Source: Oreocharis arfaki (lineage: Eukaryota > Chordata > Aves > Passeriformes > Paramythiidae). From it: a stretch of 64,000 bases of DNA. Below the pieces are notes generated by a model that was not told the origin of the DNA, did no database searches, and saw nothing but the letters and a program-made list of their open reading frames with translations. Below are positions 42,601-55,222 of the stretch, piece after piece. The DNA is taken from positions 1,492,417 through 1,556,416 of the forward strand of contig VZRR01010834.1 of assembly GCA_013398015.1 (NCBI GenBank). The letters run 5' to 3'. The translations under genes were made by a program, and so were the position numbers. The stretch's first letter is position 1; every line of letters starts with the position of its first letter.

Positions 42601-43281
42601 GTAAATAGGAGCAATGCCATTTACCTACTCTATGTCTGGAATCATGTGTATACACCCTGATGTATAAAGGGATGAAAACATTGTAAGCATGCCATCCTGA
42701 ATTTACTATCATTACAAATTCAAGTTGATATTCAAGTGTTTGAAATCAGACATCTTGCTCATTCACATATAAAGCTGTTCCACTGATGTAAAAGAGGGAA
42801 AAGGCATGTCCATCAAATCAGGTACACGTAAAGTAACAAGAATTAAAGAAGGGGTGATAAATCCACTGGAAACCACAAATAATTCCGTCTTCAGTGAAGA
42901 ACGCAGTACTGGAAAAGTACTTATCCATTAGGAAAGGTGGCAAGCCCCAAAATTCCAGCAAGCCTTGTGGAATACTCACAACTCACATATTGAGAAATAG
43001 TGTGTCAGGCCTAAAACTGTCCAAAAAACAGCCTTCAGTGGAATGGAAGATTGAAGGTTTTTCTTGTTTGATTTCTAGGAGTGGTAGCATTTGTTGCCCC
43101 CACCTTGAGGCTTTGCTGTATAACAATTAGAACTATAAATCTTATTCCAAGATCATCTGAAATTATCAAGAAATAGCTTGATGCCCATAGCAAGGGTTCT
43201 GAGTCAAGCAGGAAGTATAAAAGAAACTAGTGTTAACACTGAGGAAGTCACAATGTTATCCCTTCTCTTTTCTTTCAGTAA
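24662..43281. other. Long intergenic stretch almost free of recognisable repeats
   Basis: About 18.6 kb with no CR1 tail or LTR that I could find and no exon with recognisable homology. It has simple A-rich tracts (26.6 kb), a T20-type run at 31084-31101 and short words such as the paired GCATATGC at 25232-25254. Open frames up to 122 codons look like chance. Confidence 0.5.
26631..26690 (+). repeat. A-rich and (AAAT)n simple repeat
   Basis: A run of A (about 26635-26645), then AAATAATTACATAAATAAAT and more AAAT units. Simple sequence only. Confidence 0.8.
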
Positions 43282-43928
43282 AGGACCTGGGAGTCCTGGC
43301 AAATATCAAGTTCAAGCCAAGTCAGTGATGCACCCAAGGCAGCAATGAATCTCTACAGCCTTCTGGGCTGCACCAGGAAAAGCATTGCCAGCAGGTGGAG
43401 AGAAATGCTTCTACTCAGCACTGATAAGAGAATCTGGAGCACTGGGTCCAGTCCTGGGTACCCCAGTTCAGAAGAAACACAGACGTACTGGAGATCAGCA
43501 ACAGGCTGCAAACACAGTAAGAGATTGGATCCTGTCATAAAAGGATGGCTGAGAGAGCTGGAACTGTCCAGCCTCCAGAAAAGATGTTTCAACAGAGATT
43601 TTATCAATGAGTATAAATACTTTACGACAGTAAGTATAGAAGGTGGCACCAGACTCTTCAGCTGCATCCAGTGAAAGGAGAAGAGGCAATGGCTACAAAC
43701 TGAAATACAGGAAATCTCATTTTGAATGAAGAAAAACCTTTTTCCCTGCAAGAGTACATAGGAAAAATTTGCTTAGAGAGATTAAGGAGTCTTCATCCTT
43801 ATGATATTCAAAACCCAGCTGGACATGGCTCTGAGCAACCCACTGTAGTTAACACTGCTTTGAGCAGAGGATCAAACTAATAGATCTCCAGAGGCACCTT
43901 TCAATCACAACTACTCTGTTATTCTATT
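43282..43928 (+). mobile_element. CR1 fragment, older copy
   Basis: Starts AAGGACCTGGGAGTCCTGGC and continues through recognisable but diverged CR1 3' sequence (GAGAGCTGGAACTGTCCAGCC, AACCCAGCTGGACATGG, ATCTCCAGAGGCACCTTTCA), ending ACTCTGTTATTCTAT. The coding frame is broken. Its divergence is visibly greater than that of the 24-kb copy. Confidence 0.85.
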
Positions 43929-46784
43929 GTTCTTCACTGTCTAAAGCTGAACTCAATTTTTTAACCTTCCATGTCTGAAAGCAAATCTGTTCTGAGCTTT
44001 TCCTCCAAACTCCTTAACACCTGACTGGTTTTACTGCATAGGACTTAAAGAGTTTAGAAATGTTTTAAATGGCTTTTTTAAAAGAAGTGTATTCAAAAAC
44101 TTCAGCAACTGCAGAAGAAGGGTGAAAAGGTCATTTAATGGAATGTACTTGGGATGCATTTCAAAAAACACTACCAAGAGAGAGTCCAAAAAGTCATTAA
44201 CCCCAGGCTATATGAGAGAGAGATATTTTCAGCAGAAAAAAGCAGAGCCAGAAGAGGCCAACTAGACAGCAAAAAACTCATCCAAAAACCCACTGGGTTA
44301 AAGAGAGCAGAGAAGCTACAAAGTCCTATCTGTTTTGTCATCCTGAAGGGTACCTTTAGAGCCTGGCCAAACTTTGTCTTAGAACTGGAGAGGAGTATTT
44401 TGAGAACTGGGTTTTCCCGTGATAGAAAAACATTAAAAAAAAAAAAAAAATTAGTTCTTTCCCTTGTATTACACACCGTGATATTCCATGCTTGTGTCAA
44501 CTCTGCTTCTTTTTCAACAAACTAGAACAAATTACATCAAAGATCAACATACGCCATTTGATCATAACCCACAAAGGGTTCCGTTTTGTCAAGGTTTAAA
44601 TCAAGGCTGAGGAGCAGATGTTCTGAAGCTTTGGGAGCATGGTGTGCATAGAGCCTGCATTCTGATTCAGTCAAAATTAATCAGACCTTTCAAACAACCC
44701 CTTTCTACTCCTGTGGATACGCTTACAGAAACATTTGTCTCCTTTCCCCGACAGAGTAACAAGGTCATGGTGAACTAACATTCCTCAAGGTTCTTCAAGT
44801 GGCTGTGCCACACTGGCTTGGAATAAAAAAAAAATGTTGAAAACTTTACTGACAGGAGTTCCCTTGGCAGAGGGGCATTGTGTAAGAAAAGAAGTCAACC
44901 AGTGTGTTTGTAACTGTAATATTCTAGACATACCGGAGCTTTAAAATAAAAGGTAATCTGCTCTTTAAAAAGAAAAAATGTTCCTCTTGAATCATGAGGA
45001 AGATGCTGCTCTGAAAACGATAACTTCCCCATCTGCTACTGAGTCTTCATAGTAACATTCAGTTGATGCCAGCAGTCCTAGCTTAAGGGACTTCTGTCAT
45101 TCCTGTGAAGGAAGGAATCTTTTTGACGATTTCTGAGGTCTGTGTTCCTCAACACCTTCCTCCTGGAGAGGTGTGAGGAAATCACTACAAAGTAAGCAGG
45201 ACTGTTTCCTTCCCTTTTAACCTCTTTGCACAAAAGAAACGTGAACAAAGCCATGCGATTTCTTTTTACACTTCATTTTTTTCAGCTCCCTAAACTCAAT
45301 AGCAAGGATATATAATGAAACCTTGATTAGTTCAGTGCGACTTGGACTGATGCACACAAAACTGAAAAGACCTGACCAAATGAATTTCTGATAAATAATT
45401 CAATCAGGTGTAGAGAAACAAGTGTCATTTATTCTGTGAGCTACACTGTGCCAGGAGTCACAGTTCTTCCTCAGTGCTTGAGTGTCCGTAATTAGCATAG
45501 CCCTACAGTGAGGACTATTACTTTGTATAAAAAATTCCATCATTTGGGAATTAAAACTGCAGATTATTTTGTGAAGCACAACCGAGATAAATCTTATTAT
45601 ATAGAACAAATCTTTGTAAGTATTGACAAATGTAATAAAATTTCAAACATGAAAGCAAAAGGGAAATTTTTACATTTCAATTCCAGTATTGTAAAGGAAA
45701 GTCTTTCATGCTTAAAATTCAAACTCAGTGTGTCAAGTAATTTCACTGTTACAGACTTGAATTACCTGCACTGGCCTGAGGGCATTATTCACTCTCTGAG
45801 AAAAATTGTACTTTAATATTGCCATGATTTTCCCGAGTAATTTTTATGCAGAAGCTGGGATGAATTTGAAACATCTATTTCAAGATTAAAGCGAGAACAT
45901 TTGGTTACTGCAGAGAACCATGTAATTGAGAACTGGGCTTAGGGATATGCCCAAAATTAAATATGGGAATGAAAAAATAATATTTAAAAAAAGGGATCAG
46001 TGTTTTGGGTTTTTTGTTTAACTTCTGGGATGCGGATATTAAATAGGGTCATAAAATACAAATAAACCCATACTTCAAAAATGTTTAGATGCAAACACTA
46101 TACTGAATGCTTATGCTATATGGAAAGACCATGAAATTGCTGGTCACTGTCCTAGCCAATTTAATAATTTCTGTCATATGCAGGAGGTAGGATAATCTTC
46201 TCACTTAGTTTTAATGGATCCATTTTTTAGAAGCACTGAATTATCAATCTTTTTTACAGGCTATCTGCTGCCTGATCATTTGTTACTTCATATGAAATTG
46301 GGGACTGGAGCCAGAGCATGCTCTGAAGAGGCATAACTCCACAACAGAGCCTGACATGAACTAGAGAGGGCAAGAATTTAAAGTACAAATAAATATCCTT
46401 ACCCAAAACTGTTTATCAAAAACCTTTTAGCAGTATGCTTTCCAGATGAAACCCTAGATGAATCACTTATTTTGTAGCTTTGAAGAAATGTGAAGATGGA
46501 AAATCTGATGCTTTTATACGATGTATTTCAACAGTAAATAAGGTAATGGGGAGTACCAATGTTTTTATTATTTAAATAAAGTTTTTTGTAGGAAACTAGA
46601 GGAAAAATTTTACTATATTAAAAAGCAGTAGCACTTATTGAAAAAAGCAATCAAACAGATTATTTTCTTGAAAATTTCCCAGATTTGCTGTCTCGTTTTT
46701 TGCATCAAGGCAGGGCCACTTCATTTCAAAATCAACTTTAAAGCTGGTGCCTCAATTCACTACTTTCAAGGCAACAACTTTTCT
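43929..46784. other. Intergenic, nothing recognised
   Basis: AT-rich DNA. A 123-codon frame at 44154-44525 ends through an A17 run and is lysine-rich by composition, with no domain seen. A 102-codon frame at 45508-45816 is equally unsupported. Confidence 0.55.
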
Positions 46785-46945
46785 TAGAATCATAGAACTG
46801 TTTAAGTTAGAAAAGACCTTTAAGATCATCATGTCCAACTCTTAACCCAGCACTGCCACATCCACCACTAAACTATGTCCCTAAAACTCTTATCTACACA
46901 TCTTAAATGCCTTCAGGGATGGTGACTCGACTACTTCCCTGGACT
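46785..46945 (-). mobile_element. CR1 3' end fragment, minus orientation
   Basis: The plus strand reads TAGAATCATAGAACTG, then AGACCTTTAAGATCATCATG, CCAACTCTTAACCCAGCACTG and GGGATGGTGACTCGACTACT, the reverse complement of a CR1 3' end. It lies about 1 kb beyond the CA8 stop codon and in the same orientation as CA8. Any long CA8 3' UTR would include it. Confidence 0.85.
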
Positions 46946-47314
46946 TTAATTCTCTTCGAATCTCAGTGCCAGGTTTTTCATTCAAGTAAAACATCCATTA
47001 CCTGAGTATAACAAGGTTTAGGAGTAACCGTTGAGCATTAAGGGGATTTATTTTGTAACTGATAGAGGCTAGGAGAACATGACATGAGAGGTTTTAATAA
47101 CTGAAGCAGGGTTAATGTAGGTTCACATGTGCATTACTCCAATGTCATCCTCAAATTCTTGCTCTGTGAGCCAATGAAGATGGGAAAGAAGCAGCAACTA
47201 CTTTGATGAATGAAATACGAAAAATTAGCCATGACAGAAGTTAATTTGTTTCCTCTTGTATCTTCACTGGAGTTGCCCAAAATTCAGTCTTGTTGGGAAA
47301 GAACAGTATCATTT

Positions 47315-47336
47315 AAAAAAAAAAAAAAAAAAAAAA
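47315..47336 (+). repeat. A22 homopolymer
   Basis: 22 consecutive A bases, with a second A-rich run at about 47393-47405. About 630 bases beyond the CA8 stop. No processed gene copy was recognised upstream of either run. Confidence 0.95.
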
Positions 47337-47901
47337 GGACTCCAGTTAGAATTAAAGGCCTCCTTCTAAGAACTACTACCCTGGTTTTTTAACAAAAAAA
47401 AAAAACCCATCCACCAATGGCTGGTCTTCTAGAAACATGGTAAGAAATCAACCAGTAAAAATCAGTACCTGGGGAAATATACCACATAACCAAGGCATAC
47501 TGTTCTCTTCCTCACTGCAGCAGAAGAAATTTAAAGCTACAATACTTGTGATGTAACTGTGTTTCGTGATCCACTGCCTGGATCGTAGTGAATGACTTTC
47601 TTGTGTTGTATTGCTTTGCTTGCATGCATGGCTTTTGCTTTACCTATCAAACTGTCTTTGCCTAGACCCACAAGTTCTCTCACTTTTACCCTTCTGATCC
47701 TCTTTCCCATCCCATCAGGTGGGAGTGACTGAGCAGCTTGTGGACTTCGGTTGCCAATTGAAGTTAAACTATGACATAACCAAAGTATTATACCACTGGA
47801 TGAAATAGAAATTAGTGTCAGAATTTACAGTTGTGACAATGTATCATAACATCAGCTAAAATTAAGGGCATTTTCTCCTTTAGCTAAATTATTTCAAAGT
47901 T

Positions 47902-47907
47902 TTTATT
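47902..47907 (-). terminator. Candidate polyadenylation signal for CA8
   Basis: The minus strand reads AATAAA here, 57 bases past the CA8 stop codon. It is the first such hexamer downstream, but others occur further down (47047-47052 and 46564-46569), and the true 3' UTR could be much longer or contain a further intron. The sequence alone does not decide which site is used. Confidence 0.35.
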
Positions 47908-47963
47908 TTTCTGCTAAGTTTTACTTACCTGACTGAAGATTTATCATCATTCTTCCTGCTCTG

Positions 47964-48098
47964 CTACTGAAATGCAGCCCTGATGACTCTATCACTAAGT
48001 GGCTGAGTTGGTCTGAAGTTATCTCCTAGGATTCCATCAGAGCCCTCTAAAAGTTCAGCACCTTTTACATGAGTCCTCAGTCTACGAAATTCCTCTAT
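47964..48098 (-). CDS. CA8: CA8 last coding exon with stop codon
   Basis: This 135-base segment encodes 44 residues and a TAG stop: IEEFRRLRTHVKGAELLEGS, then DGILGDNFRPTQPLSDRVIR and AAFQ. The acceptor is preceded by a long pyrimidine run ending TCTTTCAG. GDNFRPTQPLxDRxIxAAF is the C-terminal motif shared by alpha carbonic anhydrases (NYRPxQPLxxR in catalytic members). The AAFQ ending is characteristic of CA8. With the four exons upstream this makes 456 coding bases, 151 residues plus stop, about the C-terminal half of a protein usually near 290 residues. The longer open frame that reads upstream from this exon to 48221 is intron. Confidence 0.97.
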   Translation of the reverse strand: MEEFRRLRTHVKGAELLEGSDGILGDNFRPTQPLSDRVIRAAFQ

Positions 48099-50076
48099 CT
48101 GAAAGACAGAAAAACAGAAATGAAGAAGCTGAGACACATTCTTCACTAAGGGACTAATTGTCAAAACGAGCCTTGTCCAGCCAATTCTGCAGCTTTGAAA
48201 ATTGGAGTGTTCAGGTACCACACAGTAACATCAATATACATTACTAACATTCTAAAATAGCTATCATCACTGTCAAAACATTTGAGATATAGAGAAAAAC
48301 AAGAACTCTTATGCACATGGTTTGGCAAACTCATCCTTTGCCTTTTCACTACTTTTAGGATCTATAACCATCTTGGCCATTGCAGATTACATCCTATGAA
48401 TCAACCTTACTGTTTCGTGTTGAGAGTAGTAATTCCGGTCTTCTTCAAAGAAGCGCATTTCAGGAATAACTTGCTTGACTATAAATTGTTTTGAAATTCT
48501 CCTGGTGATTTATTTACTGCCTGAAACTGTTGTTATCTTCTAAACCAGAAGAATACTGAACAGATTCTTAGCTTTAGAGGATGTCTGTTGACATTTTATA
48601 TGGAAAAATATGGTTTTTGTGATCAAAACAAAATAGTGCTTCAAAAGATCTGTAGATGTAGATAGTTAGAAAGTCAAATACAGTAAAAAATAAATATAAG
48701 AGATTTCAATTGAGCCAAAACAAATATGTTTCTTGACGACTCTTTTTAGACTTTTCTAAATTTAATCTGGTGTAGGGAAGAATATGAGCAGCTTCCATCT
48801 CCATCCCTGGTACTAGCATCAAGTGCTGCATGATAAAAAACTGTACCTTATTGTTCACCAGTGCTGTTTTTAAGAGTCTGGTATTTTAAATAGTTACAAC
48901 TACTAGAAAAACTATTTTTTCTTCGACATATTCACAAGCTGTCTTAGCTGGATACAGCAAATGTACTTGATGGCTGACTCCCCTAGCCTCAGCCTCTGTA
49001 CTCGTATTGACCCTGTGATGCCTCACTATGCAGTTCATCTCTAACTTGATACTGAAGATACACAGAAAGTAAAATGGAGCCTGTTGTATAGAATCATTTT
49101 AACATCTAGGACATTACAGAGTTAATTTCTCCATGAAAAACACCCCAGGAAATATTACAGGTAGAATGTAAGCATGATTCCAGAATGAAATTAAATGAGG
49201 TACTAAACAGCAGGTAATGGCATTTTTATTCTTCTCCTGCCTACAGAGAATACTTTCTTACTGCAACCTTGAAGACAACTGCCCTCATTGTTTTCCACTC
49301 TACAGCAAACACAGACTTATTTACTTGATCTAGAGGCTAGCTCTTCTCTGCTCCATTTTCCTCAAAAAAACAGTGGGCTTGGAAATCAACACCCAGCTTC
49401 TGGCAGCTGAAATATAAGTCAACAGCTTAGACTGCAAAAATGAAAAAAGCTCCTTGAAGGTGCTTTTAGAGGCAGAATCATGTTATGGAAGATTTTTGTT
49501 GTTGTTGTTGTTTACTTAAAGCAAACTGAAAACAAACCCACTACCAGCTTGGAATTGAAAAAGTCTTCAGAACTCAAGGGCTGTTAAATCACTAAAGGAG
49601 TTTTGTAAAAGCATCCTCTTTCACCATCTGAATCAACTCTGGAAAGTCTGAGATAATTGCAGTTTAGGAAGGAGCACTTTACAAAAACGTGGCTTTTGTT
49701 TGATCTTGTGAGAATGAGAAACTTCAAACAAACACAGATGAAGGAGAGGGAAGAGCAGACTCTCTGCAAAGCTGGCATTTGTGAGCTGTCTCCTACTGTA
49801 ACTACACATGCTCCATCCCAGTTCCCACGGTGAAGTCTTTCTCCAGGAGGTACTCCTCACAAAGCAGCTTCCAGTTTCTTCAGTCAGGAGAGTAGAACTG
49901 ACCTGATCTCTGTGCCTGATCTAAAGTCTTTAGGGAAGCCAAGAACCGCAGCCCTGATCCAAGGGAGAGTTGCTTCTGAGATCAACAGCTTCCTTGTTTA
50001 GTTGTTCCTTCCACGGTTCAGACTGCCATGACAGAGACCCTCTACACACATGGTGGTTTGCTCTACTCCTGACTAG

Positions 50077-50279
50077 CTCTGTTTTTCACAGAAAGAGTGA
50101 TAAAATACTGGAATGGTCTACCCGGGGAGGTGGTGGAATCACCATCCCTGGACGTGTTTAAAAGAGATTGCATGTGGCGCTCAGTGCCATGGTTTAGTTC
50201 AGCTGAGGTGCTGGGGCATGGGTTGGACTTGATGATCTTGAAGGTCTCTTCCAACCTGGTGATTCTGTGATTCTGTGAA
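50077..50279 (+). mobile_element. CR1 3' end fragment in CA8 intron
   Basis: Contains ACTGGAATGGTCTACCCGGG, GAGGTGGTGGAATCACCATC, GGTTGGACTTGATGATCTTG and the tail TGATTCTGTGATTCTGTGA. It is antisense to CA8 and 5' truncated. Confidence 0.9.
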
Positions 50280-51189
50280 AAATCACAATAGGAGGACAGG
50301 AATATTCACAGAATGACCCATGAAGGAAAAAGCTCTTTGATGGAAGTGAGGTTTCATCACAAAAAAAATTACTTCCAGTGAGGAAACAGCATTGGATTCC
50401 AGGAAAGCACATCCTGATGCTGCAGTCCTGGATTGCTCTTTCGCTATTCATATAACCAGCACACTCAGAACTCCTTTCACTTAACATTGACTGAGATCAG
50501 TAGCATATCAACTCATCAGCTGAACTTTACTATCTGAAAATGCTTTTAGGAGAAAAAAAAAGGTTCTCTACTTCATAATGGTCAGCCTATTGTGTCTATG
50601 TCAAAGTAGTTACTTCATTGTTTCAAAATAATAAAATGTGAAAATATCTGAGTGTGACTGTGAACTAGAATTGCAATTTTATTCATTTTTTCCCTTATGT
50701 CCCACAGTTTGTTAAGCTAATCAATATTGCTGTGTTAATTGCAGAAAATTAGTATTGTCTCTAATACATGAACTAGTTTGATCAGACGAAAGAAATAAAA
50801 CCCATTCCATATTATATTATGTAATTCTTTATTTACTTGTTATTGACACTCAGAACTTGATTATTTCATGGCCTGAAAAGTGAAAATAGAAAGCCTTGAA
50901 TTTGTTTCTCACTGGCTACAACCACAGATGCTACTAGTATTTATATAAAGCACTTCACGTTTCATTAGTATCCCAAAGAAGAAAGCTCTACAAGGTAATG
51001 ACACATGTAAAAATAATGTATTTAAATCCATTAGAAATGCATTTGCACCAAAATCTATGATTTAATACTAGAAGCTGGCTTAATAAAATTAAATGCCTCT
51101 ACCAGCCTTCCATGGAAGAGTCAAAATGGTATATCCTATACTACATCCCCTTATTTTCCATAGACAAAAGCCCTTGCATTTCTAATCTC

Positions 51190-51288
51190 TCCTGGGCAAC
51201 CTGTTCTAGATGAACCTGCTTTAGCAGGGCATTTAGATGATCTCCAGAGGTGCTTTCCAACTCCAATCATTCTGCAGTTCTGTGATTA
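51190..51288 (+). mobile_element. CR1 3' tail fragment in CA8 intron
   Basis: CCTGGGCAACCTGTTCTAG, TTAGATGATCTCCAGAGG and TCATTCTGCAGTTCTGTGAT identify the last hundred bases of a CR1 element, antisense to CA8. Confidence 0.8.
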
Positions 51289-53384
51289 AATGAAATCTCT
51301 CACAGGCACTCATGCCCACATGCACAAAAGAGGCCACATATTTCACTATAGCCAAAATGCTAATTACAATTTAAAATCTTGGAATTTTAGGCTATAGCAA
51401 GATATTCGAGAACAGCCAAAATCTTAATATTTGGGCATCATGGAGATCTCACCATACCTTTCAACTTACGAATCCCAGAACCACCTCCTCTCACTTATTC
51501 CATATTTATTTTTAATTGACATCTGAAAGCAATATCTGATGAAAGATAATTTTTTTTATCCCACCTTGGCAAAAGCCTTTCATGTTCTTAATAATTGTCT
51601 TTTCTGCACAACCTTAACTTTAATGCTGCAATCATAAATATCAGTGAGGAACTCTTTTCTAATTGATGCTTATCTATGACAAGTATAGTGGATCACATGG
51701 GCATAAGTCTGCTCCAATCCATCACTCGCCTCCAGTGCCACATCCCACCTGCACTCAGTGTCAGTGGGAGGGAAAAGCTCCTCCGTGGCTTGCATGCCCT
51801 TCATCACTAGAATGGTTTTGGATTGGGTTTATACCTATCAAAGTAATGCAGCAACACAAACCAGCTACCCCTCACCTTACATGGTTGTGAATCTCAGTCT
51901 TTGCCCCAGGCCCTATGGGTCACTCTTCCCCAGGCACAATATTCTTTTCAGGACTCTTATCCCCTTCACGCTACATTCCAACATCTCGTTTTCTTGTGGT
52001 AAATTAGTACATAGCAATACTAACTAAAGTTGCATTTCTCTTCTTAATTCCTCTTTTGTTCACCCTCTCGCTGTCTCCCACTACATGTGGATGGCTTAAA
52101 CTCAGCTCTCCTCTGTGCACTGAGTGCATTAAAAGGGAACAAAGACTACAAAATCTGCAACCAGAAATAGCATACTATGTCTCAGTGTAATAGCTGTGGA
52201 CTTTGTAAATCTGAATACATGCCCTTATTTATCAATATCGTATCTGGACAATTAGCTGACAAGTTACAAAATGTACTCTGTCTTAAAAAGTTATTCTGAA
52301 TCTAATAACACTAACAGAATGCTGTTTACTCATTGCTGTAAGCAATTTTTTAAGTAATGCGTTTACTCAGTAGTAAGCAGCCACAAGTCTTGCCTTTTCA
52401 TAAAGAAATAACACATTCATGATGGGATGTATTTAAGTTGCAGCTACCAGACAAATAACTTATTGGGAGCTATTGCTTTTATCCTATGATTAGACCCAGA
52501 ATTCAGTTTCCATAAGAAAAGAAACACTGCCAATTTCAAATTGTTGAAGATGTTAAAATATTATGCTGGCATCACTAGCAAAATTTTAAATTATTAAAGC
52601 TGAAATAATTTAAATCTGAATTTATCACCTTTTACACTTTTTACACATGCTCCAGAACAAGCAATGAAAATAAATGCATTCAGCTTCACGGCTTATAAGT
52701 AGTTCCACTTAAATTAAATGAACATTCCTCCAGCTAGGATTCACAGACAGTGGGAGAATATTCATCAGGAGTTTTCACTGTTTTTACTGGGATTATTTGT
52801 AGACAGATTTGAAAAGTTTTATGTAGAAAGGCTCACAACTGTTAGATTTAATTTAAAAAAAAAAACCTGAACATTTTAAAATACATACGTGTGAAATCAA
52901 ATTTAAATAGGTAGTTTCAGTTTGACATTTATCATAAAACCGAATTAAAAAAGAGCCAGATAAATTAAATATAGTTCAATGCAATCTAGCCAGCCTGTAC
53001 TACATTAACGTTTTCCATTGTCCAGGACGTAGTGCCTCCCTTGTGCTTTTTTGTTCCTTTAACATCAAAAAGCAGCGATATTTGAAAGCTTACAGTTACA
53101 AAGAATTGAATTTCTTTTGCCCATTGACTTCCTTTTTTCTTTTTCATTCACTTAAATATAAGAATTATTTTAAATGCAGATGATAAACGATAACAAGGTT
53201 TTTCATCTCTGACCTTTGCGTTGCTTTCAGTGACTCAAAAGGTTTAACCTTTACTTGAAAAGCCATGTACTGATCTAATGGGATCTTTAGGGAGAACAGA
53301 CGTAACGTTCTGATATATACATCTGCACGCTATAACCTTTAGCTCATAACCATATTCCAAGGTCACTTTAAGCACAGCTGTTAC

Positions 53385-53497
53385 CTGCACTTGGGACACA
53401 GTCAAAGGATAGCGAAATAATATCCAGGTGACACCTTCACTGCAGGGTGGAATGGTTAGAGAGCCCTCGTACACCCAGTAGTCACGCAGAAGAGGAT
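53385..53497 (-). CDS. CA8: CA8 coding exon (fourth in window)
   Basis: This 113-base exon starts in phase 1 and encodes the rest of the split Asp codon, then PLLRDYWVYEGSLTIPPCSE, GVTWILFRYPLTVSQVQ. The acceptor is TTTCAG and the donor GTAACA on the minus strand. The segment YEGSLTIPP aligns with the YxGSLTTPP signature of alpha carbonic anhydrases. Thr199 of CA II (the gatekeeper that orients the zinc-bound solvent) is kept, while the following Thr200 is replaced by Ile, as is typical of CA8. GVTWILFRYP matches the conserved VTWI core strand. Nothing suggests a pseudogene: all splice sites and the frame are intact. Confidence 0.96.
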
Positions 53498-55011
53498 CTG
53501 AAATTAAAAGAAAAGTGGAATTTTAATGGCATTAAGGAAGTTAATGGTGTCTTTCAGTTATGACAGCTTATGACAGCTGCAGGCTCGCTCTCATGATGAA
53601 GTTAGTAAGCAGCAAGCTAAGGCGTGAATTTATAACCTGCCAAGCACTGCCCACTACTTCCTCATATGAATGTATAGGGCTTGTGGTCATTACATTGCCG
53701 TAACTTACCCTGCAGATGAGCATTTTAAATATGAAAATGCCACTTCATAGATGTCAAAAATAACATGTGCATGACTCTTTAAATTAACACAACAAATAAG
53801 CAGTATTATGGGAATAAAAGAATTCCTGTTAATGTCAAAAGTTAAGAGACATTGAATTTTAAAGGCAGAGGGGCTGCAGTGATAGAATTTTAACTCACTT
53901 CTATGTTTAGGGTATGTCTCAAGAATTAATTTTATTTAATTTTTTAGAAAAAAATCAATGACAATTCAGCTGAAGAAAAACTTTTCACTCTGCAATTCTG
54001 GTGACATATTTTTTGAGATGCACTGGTGCTTCCTACCTTTAGAAAAGTGAGTTGAATTTCAGAGCAGGAAGAACATCAAAGTTTACCTTAAAATTACATA
54101 ATTTTTTAAGTTTATAAATCTATTAGTAGGTTTATAAAGAACCGTTAGATTAAAGAGTTGTTGCTGAAAAAAATGTACAATGTTTTGTCCATGCAGAGTT
54201 TTAACTCTACATTCAAGACATTTGATTTTAACTATTTTAATTATTTTAATTTCTCATAGATTCCAACCACACCACTTCATAAGTGAGACTACACAGGGCT
54301 CTCCTTTGCTGCTGTAGGCCATACAGCCTAAGAAGCATGGAGAGGAAACTGCCTGACTGTAAAAGCAGGGACAAGAAACAAACCTAGAGAGAAACTGGAG
54401 ACAAAAGATGGTTAATCATGGCAGGGAGAGCCAGGGGGAAGGTTGTGGCTAGCTTGACAAGGACAAAATGGGAGACTGGAAACAAATAAACCTGGTTGGT
54501 CAAACTAACCCATTACTGTCTTTTCACTACTAGCTTAGAGGAATATCACTAGAATTAAATCTTGCTAATGAAGCCTGTGATCATCAGTGACTGGATTTTG
54601 TTTTGTTGATGTAATTTTCTTTCTCAGTTAGGAAATTATATAGCAAATCCATTGACAGCAAGTTGCATTATCAAACACTCAAAAGTTAAGAACTGCAAGA
54701 ATTAATTCAGCCCATCCTGTGCATGTATTTTGACACGGTGTTGTTACATGATCGTGTGTGTCTTTTCTGGAGAACCTTTCACCATTTACTTGCAAAGATG
54801 GATGATTCTGTTTTGAAAAGTACATAATATTATTTGGAATTCTCAGTACAATATGAGGCACTTGGTCTTCTTTTTCCCATGCTATCCAAATCCTGCTTGT
54901 TAGAATATTTTCCAAATATTTATCATATTTCTATTACACTAATTTCTCCAGTGCCTGAGAGCTTAAGCGAATTAATTTATCCTCCCATACCCTTGTGTGG
55001 TGAGGAAGGAC

Positions 55012-55070
55012 AGATTATCCCCTCACTTTAAAGCTGGGGAACTGAGGCACAGAGAAGTTAAGGTCAAATG
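55012..55070. repeat. MIR/L2-like ancient repeat relic
   Basis: CACTTTAAAGCTGGGGAACT followed by GAGGCACAGAGAAGTTAAGG resembles the conserved core found in MIR SINEs and L2-related tails (AAACTGAGGCACAGAGAGGTT). Only this core is visible. It lies in a CA8 intron. Confidence 0.6.
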
Positions 55071-55159
55071 CATCTATTCACTTGTGGTGTTCAATATGAC
55101 ATGCTTAGAACCTGATTTCTCAGAGTAGTTAACTTCCTATAGCACTTAATACAGTCAGA

Positions 55160-55222
55160 GCACTGCTCCCATTGACTTCTCTTGGAGGTGTAAGCACTCA
55201 GCACTTCTGCAAACCAGACCCC
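55160..55222. repeat. Ancient amniote repeat relic
   Basis: GCTCCCATTGACTTCTCTTGG then AGCACTCAGCACTTCTGCAA resembles a repeat widespread in birds, turtles and crocodilians whose copies read CATTGACTTCAATGGGAG...CTCAGCACCTCTG. It may be part of the same old insertion as the MIR/L2-like relic 90 bases before it. Confidence 0.5.

Larger units (their letters stand above)
46946..47963 (-). other. 3' flank of CA8, possible 3' UTR
   Basis: About 1 kb immediately beyond the CA8 stop. It may hold part of the 3' UTR. Candidate AATAAA signals on the minus strand lie at 47902-47907 and 47047-47052. The A22 tract would read as U22 in a CA8 transcript. Confidence 0.4.
48099..53384 (-). other. CA8 intron before the last coding exon, with CR1 tails
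   Basis: This 5286-base intron is bounded by GTAACA and TTTCAG on the minus strand. Apart from two CR1 3' ends (50077-50279 and 51190-51288, both oriented opposite to CA8) I see only AT-rich single-copy sequence. Short open frames in it look like chance. Confidence 0.85.

Noticed and set aside
44154..44525. 123-codon plus-strand open frame
   Set aside because: No recognisable domain, lysine-rich through an A17 homopolymer, and no CpG-rich start or splice context. A chance frame.
47210..47392. A22 tract as the poly(A) tail of a processed pseudogene
   Set aside because: No recognisable gene-derived sequence precedes it and no flanking duplication was seen.
48099..48221. N-terminal extension of the open frame that contains the last CA8 exon
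   Set aside because: The frame reads through a clear pyrimidine tract and CAG acceptor at 48099-48120. Carbonic anhydrase homology starts exactly at IEEFRR.
53244..53384. C-terminal continuation of the frame past SQVQ at 53.4 kb
   Set aside because: Homology stops at a GTAACA donor directly after the CAG codon, and the CA8 C-terminus continues in the 48-kb exon.
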